From IMG/VR virus record IMGVR_UViG_3300009168_000009, positions 1 through 64,000 of that record: a stretch of DNA of 64,000 nt, one strand, 5' to 3'. Positions 33,530 to 40,557 of this stretch are shown here, in pieces. Position 1 is the first letter of the stretch. The number at the start of each line of letters is the position of its first letter. The translations under genes and the position numbers were made by a program. This stretch comes from a virus. Below the pieces are notes generated by a model that was not told the origin of the DNA, made no database searches, and saw only the letters and a list, made by a program, of their open reading frames with translations.

Positions 33530-34555
33530 ATGACAACTACCCAAGCGTCTAACCAGTCCGGCGTGACAATCGCGAAGGCAGCTGAGCTGCTGGAGGATTA
33601 CACCGAAGCTGGCGACAACGTTTTCCTCTGGGGCGCTCCCGGTATCGGCAAAACCGACATCGCGCACCAACTCGCAGCGCGCAAGAAGCGGCGCCTGATC
33701 GAGTTTCACGCAGCGTTGCGTGAACCAGTGGACTTGCGCGGCATTCCTGCGGCCGATCATAAGACGATGACCACGAAGTGGTTCACGCCGGATGAATTGC
33801 CGCAAGCCAAGCGCGATGGCGAGGAAGGCTACTTGTTCCTCGACGAATTCAATCAAGCCAGCCCGCAGATGCAGGCCGTGCTGGCAGGATTGGTGCTGTA
33901 CGGAAACATTGGCGACTATCGTCTCCCGAAAGGCTGGCGATGCATCGCTGCAGGAAACAGCGTTTCCGACCGTGCAGCCGCGCAACGAATGCCGACGCAT
34001 ATGCGAAACCGTTTCGCGCACGTTTACTGCGTGCCGGACGTGATCGCGTGGACGAATTGGGCGACCGCCAACGGCGTCGAGCCGGAAATGATCGCCTTCA
34101 TTCGTTTGCGACGTGAGCTGATCCACCGCATGCCGCGCGGTGACGAGAATGCATTTCCCACGCCGAGGTCGCTGACCAAAGCCGCGAAATACATTCACCA
34201 TCCGGACGATCGCCGCTTGCGATTGTTCGCGGGATTGATCGGGGATGACGTTGCAGCCGAGTTGAACGGCTTCATCCGCCTCTATCACTCGCTGGGAAGC
34301 CTGGAAGATATCGTCGCCAATCCTGATCGTGCGCCGATACCGACGCAAGCCTCCGAACGCTGGGCCGTCTGCACTGGCCTTGCCCGTCTCGCGGATCGCA
34401 AAAACTTTCCGCAGATCATGAAGTATGCCGCGCGCCTCGACGGGGAGCCGGCCACGTTGCTTGTTCATGACGCAACGATGATCAAGCCGGAGCTGAAACA
34501 AACGTCTGCCTATTCAAAGTGGGCAGTCGAGCATGCCGACTTGATCCTGCAGTGA
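33530..34555 (+). CDS. MoxR-type AAA+ ATPase
   Basis: At 341 aa, with Walker A WGAPGIGKT (34-42), Walker B YLFLDEF (101-107), sensor-type CIAAGNSVSDRAA and a C-terminal helical lid, this is an AAA+ ATPase of the MoxR/CobS-like group. Members act with a VWA-domain partner, remodelling protein or metal complexes; the partner is here two genes downstream (35849). The ATG at 33530 matches the element spacing used by all cassettes. The order ATPase, helical protein, VWA protein is repeated in several phages and bacteria. Target in this phage is unknown. Confidence 0.85.
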   Translation: MTTTQASNQSGVTIAKAAELLEDYTEAGDNVFLWGAPGIGKTDIAHQLAARKKRRLIEFHAALREPVDLRGIPAADHKTMTTKWFTPDELPQAKRDGEEGYLFLDEFNQASPQMQAVLAGLVLYGNIGDYRLPKGWRCIAAGNSVSDRAAAQRMPTHMRNRFAHVYCVPDVIAWTNWATANGVEPEMIAFIRLRRELIHRMPRGDENAFPTPRSLTKAAKYIHHPDDRRLRLFAGLIGDDVAAELNGFIRLYHSLGSLEDIVANPDRAPIPTQASERWAVCTGLARLADRKNFPQIMKYAARLDGEPATLLVHDATMIKPELKQTSAYSKWAVEHADLILQ

Positions 34556-34652
34556 TCACTAAGGACGGCCCCACGCGGGGCCGTCTCATAGTGTTCATGA
34601 CGAACACTCCCGCCCTTGCAGCGGGATCATCTGCAAAATGGAGTCACACATC
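34553..34652 (+). repeat. Structured intergenic element, copy 3 of 7
   Basis: Begins at the MoxR-like TGA (TGATCACTAAGG). Hairpin 1: GACGGCCCC (34564-34572), acgc, GGGGCCGTC (34577-34585). Hairpin 2: AGTGTTC (34590-34596), atgac, GAACACT (34602-34608). Hairpin 3: CCCGC (34609-34613), CCTTGCA, GCGGG (34621-34625). Then AAAATGGAGTCACACATC before the ATG at 34653. Confidence 0.9.
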
Positions 34653-35744
34653 ATGCCTACCAAGACCACAGGCGCGGCGAAACGCAACGCAAAGGGGCTT
34701 CCCCCGATCGTCGCGAAAAAGTCGAAGGCCAAGGCGCACACTTCCAAGGCTGCACCGCTGGCGATCGTGAAGGCTGACAAGCCCGCACCGAAGCCCGTCG
34801 CGCCGCCCGCGCCGAAGCCCGCTCCCGTGATCACTAAGACAGTCGTCGCCACGCCGCTCTCGCGGAAGGCCACGCTTGTCGCCGTAGTGATCTCGCAATG
34901 GACAGCCCGCAAGCTGGACAAGAAAGTGACCGATGAAGTCAATCGTTCACATGGAGCTGCAGCCGACGCCGGACGATTCAACAAGTTGCTGATCGAGGCC
35001 GCGCGCCTCGAAAAGCTCGGATCGCTCGTGTCGCAAGCCCGCCACGCACATTATCGCTACACGAAGCCGTGGTGCGATGAAGGAATGAGAATCCTGCCGA
35101 ACGCTCTGCATCAAAAGTTTGCCGAGGAGTTTCGCAGGATCAAACGGGAATTCCATATCGCGGCCGATGAATTCTGCCGCGACTACCCGTCATTCGTGGC
35201 TGAACGCAAGAAGGCGTTGAATGGATTGTTCAACGCTGCCGACTATCCGGACGCAAAGGAAATTCGTGCCAAGTTTCAACTCGACACGAAAACATTCCCC
35301 GTGCCGGACGCTGGCGACTTCCGCAGCGACGTGCTCGATCATGACACGATCGAGGACATCAAGCGGGAGCTGGCCGAGACGAACGAACAAGTGCTGGCCG
35401 ACGCCACCCGCCACTCGATCGATCAGATCACGCGGATCGTTGGCCACATGTCGGAAAAGCTGTCGGAATACAAGCCGGGAGCGCCCGTCAAGAAAGGCAA
35501 GGGCGGCAAGCCGAAGAAAACATTCTTCACCGACTCGCTCGTGGAAAACGTCCGCGAGCTGGCCGACTTGTTGCCTGCGTTCAATCTGACGAATGATCCG
35601 AAGATGGATCACATCGCCAGTCGCATCAAAAAAGAGTTGTGCACCGAGGATGCCGCGGAATTGCGAGTGAGCGAACGTGCTCGCGATGCCGTGCAGAAGT
35701 CGGCAGACGACATTCTTAAAGATGTGAACAAGTTGCTCGGCTAA
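34653..35744 (+). CDS. DUF3150-like helical partner of the MoxR/VWA module
   Basis: A 363-residue protein between ATPase and VWA gene. The first 60 residues are Ala/Pro/Lys-rich (KPVAPPAPKPAPVITKTVVA), the rest is long helices. Features such as TKPWCDEGMRILPNALHQKF and the FPVPDAGDFRSDVL stretch recall DUF3150, a family that sits with CobS-like ATPases and CobT/VWA-like proteins in phage genomes; this recall needs a profile check. A structural adaptor between ATPase and VWA protein is the most natural role. Start chosen to fit element spacing. Confidence 0.65.
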   Translation: MPTKTTGAAKRNAKGLPPIVAKKSKAKAHTSKAAPLAIVKADKPAPKPVAPPAPKPAPVITKTVVATPLSRKATLVAVVISQWTARKLDKKVTDEVNRSHGAAADAGRFNKLLIEAARLEKLGSLVSQARHAHYRYTKPWCDEGMRILPNALHQKFAEEFRRIKREFHIAADEFCRDYPSFVAERKKALNGLFNAADYPDAKEIRAKFQLDTKTFPVPDAGDFRSDVLDHDTIEDIKRELAETNEQVLADATRHSIDQITRIVGHMSEKLSEYKPGAPVKKGKGGKPKKTFFTDSLVENVRELADLLPAFNLTNDPKMDHIASRIKKELCTEDAAELRVSERARDAVQKSADDILKDVNKLLG

Positions 35745-35848
35745 GACGAGCTGCAGCGTGATCAGCGACTCGAATCGAGTCGCTGATTGCAGTGGAGCTA
35801 GTCCACTCCCCGCCTTGCAGCGGGGCCTTTCCAAAATGGAGTCACATC
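35745..35848 (+). repeat. Structured intergenic element, copy 4 of 7 (most diverged)
   Basis: Lies right after the TAA of the DUF3150-like gene, so it lacks the TGATCACT start. Hairpin 1 is longer: ATCAGCGACTCG (35761-35772), aat, CGAGTCGCTGAT (35776-35787), with an outer CTGCA/TGCAG. Hairpin 2: AGTGGA (35791-35796), gctag, TCCACT (35802-35807). Hairpin 3: CCCCGC (35808-35813), CTTGCA, GCGGGG (35820-35825). Then CCAAAATGGAGTCACATC before the ATG. Confidence 0.88.
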
Positions 35849-37297
35849 ATGGAAACCAAAACCGACAAGGTTGCCGGCGATCGTGTCCGCAAGGCGCGCG
35901 CCGAGTTGATCTTGTCGCAAGTGTTCTACAGCGTGCTCGTTTCAAACGTTGATCCGAAGCCGTCGCGGGCGATCCCCACGATGGCAACGGATGGCCGGAA
36001 CCACTTCTATAATCCGGACTTCATTGCGAAGCTGAATCAAACGCAGCTGCTCGCAGTGCAGGCGCACGAAAGCGAACACGATGCCCGTCGCCATCACAGC
36101 CGACGCAATGGCCGTGATCCTGCGAAGTGGAACGAAGCCTGCGACTACGCAATCAACGTTGATCTCGTGGACGCCGGCTTCCAGCTTCCAGATTGGGTGC
36201 TCCTCGATCCGAAATATCGCGGCATGTCTGCCGAGGATATCTATCGGACACGGGAGCTGGATCAGCAGAAGGAGGAGGAGGCCAAGAAGCCACCGCCCCC
36301 GGATGACGATCAAGACGAGCCCGAGGACGGCGAGGACGATCAGGAGCAAGACGATCAGTCGGAGGATGACAGCGACACCGGCGACGGTGACGACGAATCC
36401 GAGGACGACGCCGAGGACGATGACGCCGACGAAGGCGACAGCGACCAGGGCGGTGATGATCAGTCCGAAGATGGCGCCGACGGCGACTCCGGAAACGGGG
36501 ATGCCGAGGGCGAGGACGAAGCCGACGGACAGGGCGAAGGCCAAGCCGAAGGCGACGGCCAGGATCGCCCCGGCAAGTCGAGTGGCGATCCTGGCGGGAT
36601 GGGCGAAGTGCTCGATGCCGCGACGGATGCAGCCGACATGGCCGCAGCCGATGCCCAATGGGAGACAATCTTCCGACAGGCCGCGTTCCTCGCCGAGAAG
36701 CGGGGCACGGCTCCTGGGCACGTTACAAGAGAGATCAAGCGCGCGGACAATCCCCCGCAAGATTGGCGAGAGACGTTGCGCGCTTGGTTCGATCAGGGAT
36801 CACTCAAAGTCGAAAGCTGGAACCGTCCGAACCGGCGCTTCGCCGGGGCGGGCATCTATCTTCCTGGCCAGAGGCGGGACGGGATCAACCGTGCCGTGTT
36901 CCTGATCGACACGAGCGGATCAATGGACCCGATCGCGTTGGCCGCCATCAATAACGAAGCGCAAGCTGCGATGGACGATGGCGTGCTTGACGAAGTGATC
37001 GTGATCTATGGCGACGTTCGTGTGACGCGCGTCGATACCTACCGCCAAGGCGATGAAATCGAATTCGATCCCCGAGGCGGGGGCGGCACTGATCTCAAGC
37101 CGCTGTTCAAACACGTTGCAGACGAGCTGGAAGATGTATCCTTGATCGTCTGCTTCACCGACATGGAAATTGGCGATCCTGGCCCCGAGCCCGCGTGCCC
37201 CGTGCTGTTCGCAGCAACGGGATATCCGGAATCGGTGCGACGATATCTCGCCAACGCTCCGTGGAATTCTCCCGGCATCGATGTCGGGACGCATTGA
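35849..37297 (+). CDS. VWA-domain protein with N-terminal HExxH motif (CobT/DUF2201-like)
   Basis: The 482-residue protein has HESEHDARRHH (73-83), a zincin-type HExxH in a metallopeptidase-like fold, a very acidic linker of about 125 residues (130-255; Asp/Glu/Gly repeats) and a C-terminal von Willebrand A domain with the MIDAS start DTSGS (about 354-358). This layout matches putative metallopeptidase-VWA proteins paired with MoxR ATPases. Whether the peptidase motif is active cannot be told; the third ligand is not clear. The acidic linker resembles that of CobT. Element copy 4 precedes it and copy 5 begins at its TGA. Confidence 0.8.
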   Translation: METKTDKVAGDRVRKARAELILSQVFYSVLVSNVDPKPSRAIPTMATDGRNHFYNPDFIAKLNQTQLLAVQAHESEHDARRHHSRRNGRDPAKWNEACDYAINVDLVDAGFQLPDWVLLDPKYRGMSAEDIYRTRELDQQKEEEAKKPPPPDDDQDEPEDGEDDQEQDDQSEDDSDTGDGDDESEDDAEDDDADEGDSDQGGDDQSEDGADGDSGNGDAEGEDEADGQGEGQAEGDGQDRPGKSSGDPGGMGEVLDAATDAADMAAADAQWETIFRQAAFLAEKRGTAPGHVTREIKRADNPPQDWRETLRAWFDQGSLKVESWNRPNRRFAGAGIYLPGQRRDGINRAVFLIDTSGSMDPIALAAINNEAQAAMDDGVLDEVIVIYGDVRVTRVDTYRQGDEIEFDPRGGGGTDLKPLFKHVADELEDVSLIVCFTDMEIGDPGPEPACPVLFAATGYPESVRRYLANAPWNSPGIDVGTH

Positions 37298-37388
37298 TCA
37301 CTAAGGGCGGCCCTGCGGGGCCGCCTCGTAGTGTTCATTCCGAACACTCGCCCATCTTGCATGGGCGTTTCTCAGAAGGAGTCACGTC
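37295..37388 (+). repeat. Structured intergenic element, copy 5 of 7
   Basis: Begins at the VWA gene TGA (TGATCACTAAGGG). Hairpin 1: GGCGGCCC (37306-37313), tgcg, GGGCCGCC (37318-37325). Hairpin 2: AGTGTTC (37330-37336), attcc, GAACACT (37342-37348). Hairpin 3: CGCCCAT (37349-37355), CTTGC, ATGGGCG (37361-37367). Then TTTCTCAGAAGGAGTCACGTC before the ATG at 37389. Confidence 0.9.
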
Positions 37389-37565
37389 ATGGCTACGAAA
37401 GTTGGTCGCGCACGAGCGTTGCGAGCGTGGGAGACAATGCGCTCCCCGGTTTGGCAACGGCAGCGACGGAAGATTGAGAATCTGCGGCAAGCCCTCGCCG
37501 CAGCGCGTCGCGAGCTGATCACTGCACTGTCCAATCTGGACAAAGTGATTAAGCAGTCATCATGA
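37389..37565 (+). CDS. Small basic helical protein, 58 aa
   Basis: From the ATG after element copy 5 the frame reads MATKVGRARALRAWETMRSP and a long amphipathic helix (RRKIENLRQALAAARRELIT) to a TGA that overlaps the next ATG. Rich in Arg, pI clearly basic. A DNA- or RNA-binding role is possible. It fits the cassette pattern (element, then one to three short genes). Confidence 0.65.
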   Translation: MATKVGRARALRAWETMRSPVWQRQRRKIENLRQALAAARRELITALSNLDKVIKQSS

Positions 37566-37744
37566 ACCGCAGCGACTTCTTTGATCAAGGCTACGAACAA
37601 CACGCTTCCGCCCCCGACATGTTGATGACGGAAGTCTGGCGTTTCGCTTGCATGTTCATCACGGATCAAGAGAACGCCCGCGCCTTCGTTGAGGGTTACA
37701 CCGCCGCGCGCAAGCAGCGCGACGAACGCAACGCAGAACAGTGA
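37562..37744 (+). CDS. Small acidic protein, 60 aa
   Basis: Start overlaps the previous stop (ATGA). The protein (MNRSDFFDQGYEQHASAPDM, then FACMFITDQENARAFVEGYT) is helical with aromatic residues and ends in QRDERNAEQ. Its TGA opens element copy 6. No family recognised. Confidence 0.65.
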   Translation: MNRSDFFDQGYEQHASAPDMLMTEVWRFACMFITDQENARAFVEGYTAARKQRDERNAEQ

Positions 37745-37839
37745 TCACTGCAGGACGCCGCCGCTGTGCGGCGTCCGACAGTGTTCATGCCGAACACGCC
37801 CCGCCTTGCAGCGGGTTTTTCGAAAAAGGAGTCACAGTC
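37742..37839 (+). repeat. Structured intergenic element, copy 6 of 7
   Basis: Begins TGATCACTGCAGG at the previous stop. Hairpin 1: GGACGCCGC (37753-37761), cgctgt, GCGGCGTCC (37768-37776). Hairpin 2: GTGTTC (37781-37786), atgcc, GAACAC (37792-37797). Hairpin 3: CCCGC (37800-37804), CTTGCA, GCGGG (37811-37815). Then CGAAAAAGGAGTCACAGTC before the ATG at 37840. Confidence 0.9.
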
Positions 37840-38088
37840 ATGTTACGAGTTTTGTTTGGCGTCATCCTCGCCAGCATCTTCGGCCGGTCAAGCGTATCGG
37901 TCGAAACGAACGTGCAAACGTTCACAGACGAGCTGCCGGACGACGAGCTGCCCGAGGATGTCGGCGAAGTCGCCGAGGACTACGACTTGCTCGATGTCGA
38001 TCTTGCCGACGGCCTGATCGATGACGTGAGCGATTCGCTGTTCGATGATCTCGGCGGATCAGTCCTCGACTCATTCCTCGACTGCTGA
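37840..38088 (+). CDS. Small very acidic protein with hydrophobic N-terminus, 82 aa
   Basis: Starts MLRVLFGVILASIFGRSSVS, a short hydrophobic segment like a signal or membrane anchor, then an Asp/Glu/Leu-rich body (ELPEDVGEVAEDYDLLDVDL) with about a third acidic residues and a final Cys. Acidic proteins of this kind can mimic DNA, but a membrane-tethered acidic peptide is equally possible. Follows element copy 6. Confidence 0.65.
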   Translation: MLRVLFGVILASIFGRSSVSVETNVQTFTDELPDDELPEDVGEVAEDYDLLDVDLADGLIDDVSDSLFDDLGGSVLDSFLDC

Positions 38089-38099
38089 GGAGGCGAACG

Positions 38100-38246
38100 A
38101 TGGAATCATTATTGATGGGCATCCTCATGATCGCAGTCGGCGTCGGAGTGTGCTGGCTGGGAAATGCCAAAGCCAGAAGACGACGGCGGCTGATCATAGA
38201 ACGCTACGAAATTCTCCGAGAGCACGCCGCGCGGAAGCGCAAGTGA
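38100..38246 (+). CDS. 48-aa membrane protein
   Basis: A frame with an excellent GGAGG before the ATG at 38100. It encodes MESLLMGILMIAVGVGVCWL, one transmembrane helix, followed by a strongly basic tail (KARRRRRLIIERYEILREHA) that should stay in the cytoplasm. The TGA at 38244 opens element copy 7, consistent with a true gene. Function unknown. Confidence 0.7.
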   Translation: MESLLMGILMIAVGVGVCWLGNAKARRRRRLIIERYEILREHAARKRK

Positions 38247-38337
38247 TCACTGCAGGACGCCGCCGCTGTGCGGCGTCCGACAGTGTTCATACCGAACACT
38301 CCCCGCCTTGCAGCGGGGCGATTGAATGGAGTCACAC
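38244..38337 (+). repeat. Structured intergenic element, copy 7 of 7
   Basis: TGATCACTGCAGG start. Hairpin 1: GGACGCCGC (38255-38263), cgctgt, GCGGCGTCC (38270-38278), identical to copy 6. Hairpin 2: AGTGTTC (38282-38288), atacc, GAACACT (38294-38300). Hairpin 3: CCCCGC (38301-38306), CTTGCA, GCGGGG (38313-38318). Then ATTGAATGGAGTCACAC before the ATG at 38338. Confidence 0.9.
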
Positions 38338-38985
38338 ATGCCTAAGTTACCCAAGTGGCGGCCGTTGCAGCGCGCAACGACTGCCGGACGGGAGAATGCC
38401 GAAGCCGTCGCCACGGCCATGCAAACGTATGGCCTGGACGAAGCAGCGGCACGGGCAAAACTTGATGCCTACGCCGCCGAGTCTGAATACTGGATCAACG
38501 ATCTCTATCAAGTCCAAGTCCGACGCTACGCCGATCTCACTCACATCAATATCCGACGACGCGACGGCGGCCCGATCCTGCGAGACTGGCGACACTTCCA
38601 GCAGATCAAGAATGAGTTGGTCGGCACGGAGGCGGAAGCCGTCGAGCTGTATCCAGCTGAGAGTCGGAAGTGGGATGAAGCCAACAAGTATCATCTTTGG
38701 TGTCTGACGGACGGCTCGCGCTTTCCGTTCGGCTTCGATGATCGTCACGTCAGCTTCGACAGCGGCAAGGCCCGTGGATTGCGGCAACGGGGCCGCACGA
38801 TGGAATTCCCCGATGATGACAAGTCCACAGCGCAGGAGCTGGGACCGCAGAGACGCGCCTGCAGAATGTGCGGAGCGACCGAGGGCGAGCTGCATCACGA
38901 TCAATCCGCGCGCGATCGAATGACGACGCTCGATCCGCGACTCGTCTGCATGCTCTGCGCAGAAGGACTGGCCGAGCTAGACTGA
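38338..38985 (+). CDS. Hypothetical protein, 215 aa, with C-terminal Cys/His motif
   Basis: The middle (IKNELVGTEAEAVELYPAES, DEANKYHLWCL, then FPFGFDDRHVSF) is a pattern seen in a phage-typical family of unknown role (DUF7694-like, from memory). The C-terminus CRMCGATEGELHHDQSARDR, then LVCMLC, has two CxxC pairs with HH between, consistent with a zinc-binding, possibly HNH-like, finger. Last gene of the element-bearing cassette run; an intrinsic terminator follows 10 nt after the stop. Confidence 0.7.
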   Translation: MPKLPKWRPLQRATTAGRENAEAVATAMQTYGLDEAAARAKLDAYAAESEYWINDLYQVQVRRYADLTHINIRRRDGGPILRDWRHFQQIKNELVGTEAEAVELYPAESRKWDEANKYHLWCLTDGSRFPFGFDDRHVSFDSGKARGLRQRGRTMEFPDDDKSTAQELGPQRRACRMCGATEGELHHDQSARDRMTTLDPRLVCMLCAEGLAELD

Positions 38986-38994
38986 AACTCAAAA

Positions 38995-39026
38995 CCCCGA
39001 CCACTTGCGTGGCCGGGGTTTTTTTT
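38995..39026 (+). terminator. Intrinsic terminator
   Basis: CCCCGACCAC, loop ttgc, GTGGCCGGGG form a 9-bp stem with one mismatch, followed directly by eight T. It ends the rightward early run just after the gene that stops at 38985. Confidence 0.9.
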
Positions 39027-39262
39027 GGCGTGGCAGTCTTGCATACAGCCAGCCCGCCGCGCGCTCTGCGAGTCACACGAGCACGGCACGCGCGATTGCG
39101 TGAAGTGGTATCCCGTTCGTATCGTCCGCACAACAAGCCGTTGCCCAAGTCCCGCACGTGCGGGCTCGACTTGACGCAGCAAGCTGTGCCCGATCGTGCG
39201 TCACTTGCAAAAGTTTATCTTGTGCAATGTCGCATTTTGCGACACGTTCAACGGAGTGAAAG
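39027..39262. other. Non-coding control region before the XRE gene
   Basis: No convincing gene is seen in these 236 nt. It contains the operator palindrome at 39228-39244 and, just upstream, an AT-richer stretch (ACTTGCAAAAGTTTATCTTG) that may hold the promoter of the second rightward operon; -35 and -10 elements at normal spacing could not be assigned. Confidence 0.5.
39228..39244. promoter_or_regulatory. Operator palindrome TGTCGCATTTTGCGACA
   Basis: A perfect inverted repeat (TGTCGCA-TTT-TGCGACA) 18 nt upstream of the XRE start codon. The early promoter at 32513 carries 16 of 17 of the same positions in the opposite orientation. Placement suggests autoregulation by the XRE protein. Confidence 0.75.
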
Positions 39263-39451
39263 ATGCAAACGAAAACATTCGTCAGGCAAGTCCGCCAGGA
39301 GCTTGATCTGCGGCAGCTGGACTTCGCTGCCGCGCTTGGAGTCTCGCGTGCGACGATCGTTCGTTATGAGAACGGGGCATCCGTCCGCCCCATTGTCCTA
39401 CGTGCGATCCGTCAACTGCGAGAACAACACAAGAGGAAAAGGAAGACATGA
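39263..39451 (+). CDS. XRE-family helix-turn-helix regulator, 62 aa
   Basis: A compact Cro/CI-type DNA-binding domain: FVRQVRQELDLRQLDFAAAL and GVSRATIVRYENGASVRPIV give the helix-turn-helix, followed by a basic tail (EQHKRKRKT). No other domain, so it probably binds as a dimer, Cro-like. The palindrome just upstream and its copy in the early promoter are the expected targets. The stop overlaps the next gene (ATGA). Confidence 0.82.
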   Translation: MQTKTFVRQVRQELDLRQLDFAAALGVSRATIVRYENGASVRPIVLRAIRQLREQHKRKRKT

Positions 39452-39651
39452 GACGCCGACGCATATCGAGGCTTAATCCCGCGAAGCCTCCTCCTCCTCC
39501 GATCGCATTGAACGCGCTCGGACTGCCGTTGTCTCCGTTGTTCGATCGCAAGTGGAAACGCAAGATGCCGCTGACATCGATCCGGAGACTCCTTGTACCG
39601 CAGAACGGATTCCGTTTTGTGCAGGACGATCGAGGACACGATGGACCCTGA
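39448..39651 (+). CDS. Small basic Pro-rich protein, 67 aa
   Basis: Starts at an ATGA overlap with the regulator gene. The protein (MRRRRISRLNPAKPPPPPIA) is Arg- and Pro-rich with a run of five Pro and no recognisable domain. Translation coupling supports expression, but its sequence character is poor and an artefact cannot be excluded. Confidence 0.45.
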   Translation: MRRRRISRLNPAKPPPPPIALNALGLPLSPLFDRKWKRKMPLTSIRRLLVPQNGFRFVQDDRGHDGP

Positions 39652-39811
39652 CGCATGTTTGATCCGACTCCTCGAAGCGATCGGGGACAACGATTGGGAT
39701 GAATCCCTCCATGCCCTGGACGATCTATTCCAGTGGCTCAGTCGTGGGGGCTTCGCCCCCAACACGCAAGCTGCAGCCGAGACGCTGCGAGAACGGATGC
39801 GTGATCGATGA
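39641..39811 (+). CDS. Small helical protein, 56 aa
   Basis: From the ATG at 39641: MDPDACLIRLLEAIGDNDWD, then LDDLFQWLSRGGFAPN, the pattern of a very common small phage protein (LLEAL...AxxxLxxLxxWLxxGGFxP) often found near ASCH or recombination genes. Role unknown. Overlaps both neighbours. Confidence 0.72.
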   Translation: MDPDACLIRLLEAIGDNDWDESLHALDDLFQWLSRGGFAPNTQAAAETLRERMRDR

Positions 39812-40164
39812 AGGCACTCTCCATCCAGCAGCCGTGGGCTCACTTGATCGTCGCGGGATTGAAGCCGATCGAGAATCGGACGTGGACGACAGCCTATCGC
39901 GGCCCGCTCCTGATCCATGCGTCGCAGAAGATGTGCATTGCAGTCGAGTCGATCGAAGCCGCGTTCGGCATCAAGATCGATCGCCGACTTCTGCATTTCG
40001 GATGCGTGATCGGGCGCGTCGATCTTGTGGACGTGATCGAGGAATCGGACTCCCCATGGTTCGATGGCCCCTACGGCTTCGTCCTGCGCAATCCACGTCC
40101 GATCAAGCCGAGGCCGTGGCGTGGCCAGCTCAAACTCTTTGACGTGACGATGAAAATTCACTGA
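39808..40164 (+). CDS. ASCH-domain protein
   Basis: MKALSIQQPWAHLIVAGLKP, then IENRTWTTAYRGPLLIHASQ is the hallmark of ASCH (PUA-related) domains, which bind RNA or modified nucleotides; some act as hydrolases of modified cytidine. The 118 aa form a single domain. GCVIGRVDLVDVIEESDSPW and YGFVLRNPRPIKPRPWRGQL complete it. In phages such genes lie in early operons, perhaps acting on RNA or modified DNA bases. Start overlaps the previous stop (ATGA). Confidence 0.85.
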   Translation: MKALSIQQPWAHLIVAGLKPIENRTWTTAYRGPLLIHASQKMCIAVESIEAAFGIKIDRRLLHFGCVIGRVDLVDVIEESDSPWFDGPYGFVLRNPRPIKPRPWRGQLKLFDVTMKIH

Positions 40165-40192
40165 CTCCAACCCAGAGTGAAAAGGAAAAGAC

Positions 40193-40381
40193 ATGACTCG
40201 ACTACTGACTGCCGCTGCGATCCTCGCAGCGTTGACGCTGACGGCTCACGCCGAATCGCGTTCCTACTACAATGCGAAGGGCTCCTATGCGGGCTCCTCC
40301 TACACGCGCGGCAACTCCACGTCCTTCTATGACAGTCGCGGATCGTATGCCGGATCGAGCATCCGGACGGGGAGGCGATGA
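40193..40381 (+). CDS. Small secreted protein with a duplicated motif, 62 aa
   Basis: MTRLLTAAAILAALTLTAHA is a clear Sec signal peptide, cleaved after AHA. The mature 42 residues are two copies of a motif: SRSYYNAKGSYAGSSYTRGN and STSFYDSRGSYAGSSIRTG. It would be exported to the periplasm or beyond. Small proteins like this occur in rhizobial prophages. Preceded by AAAAGGAAAAGAC. Confidence 0.75.
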   Translation: MTRLLTAAAILAALTLTAHAESRSYYNAKGSYAGSSYTRGNSTSFYDSRGSYAGSSIRTGRR

Positions 40382-40557
40382 TGGCGCACAAGGTATCCCG
40401 CGACGATGATCTGATCCCCGAGCTGCGTAAATACGTCAGCGCGCATCCGCCCCACGCTGAGCTGATACGCGCGATCGATCGCTATCGTAAAGCGACGCGC
40501 GTGCAGCTGCAGCCTGCGCTGCGAATGATCCTGCAGGTACTTGAGGAGGCGGCGTGA
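40378..40557 (+). CDS. Small protein, 59 aa
   Basis: Two adjacent ATGs overlap the previous stop (GGGGAGGCGATGATGG), giving 58 or 59 aa. The protein is helical (DDDLIPELRKYVSAHPPHAE, LIRAIDRYRKATRVQLQPAL). No known motif. The stop overlaps the next start (TGATG). Confidence 0.65.
   Translation: MMAHKVSRDDDLIPELRKYVSAHPPHAELIRAIDRYRKATRVQLQPALRMILQVLEEAA

Noticed and set aside
33488-33535. CTTGCA stretches of the elements as -35 boxes
   Set aside because: CTTGCA sits in a conserved hairpin loop and no -10 box is at constant distance in the seven copies.
32834-38337. The seven repeats as a CRISPR-like array
   Set aside because: Spacing is set by genes of different length, copies are hairpin-covarying rather than identical, and no cas genes are seen.
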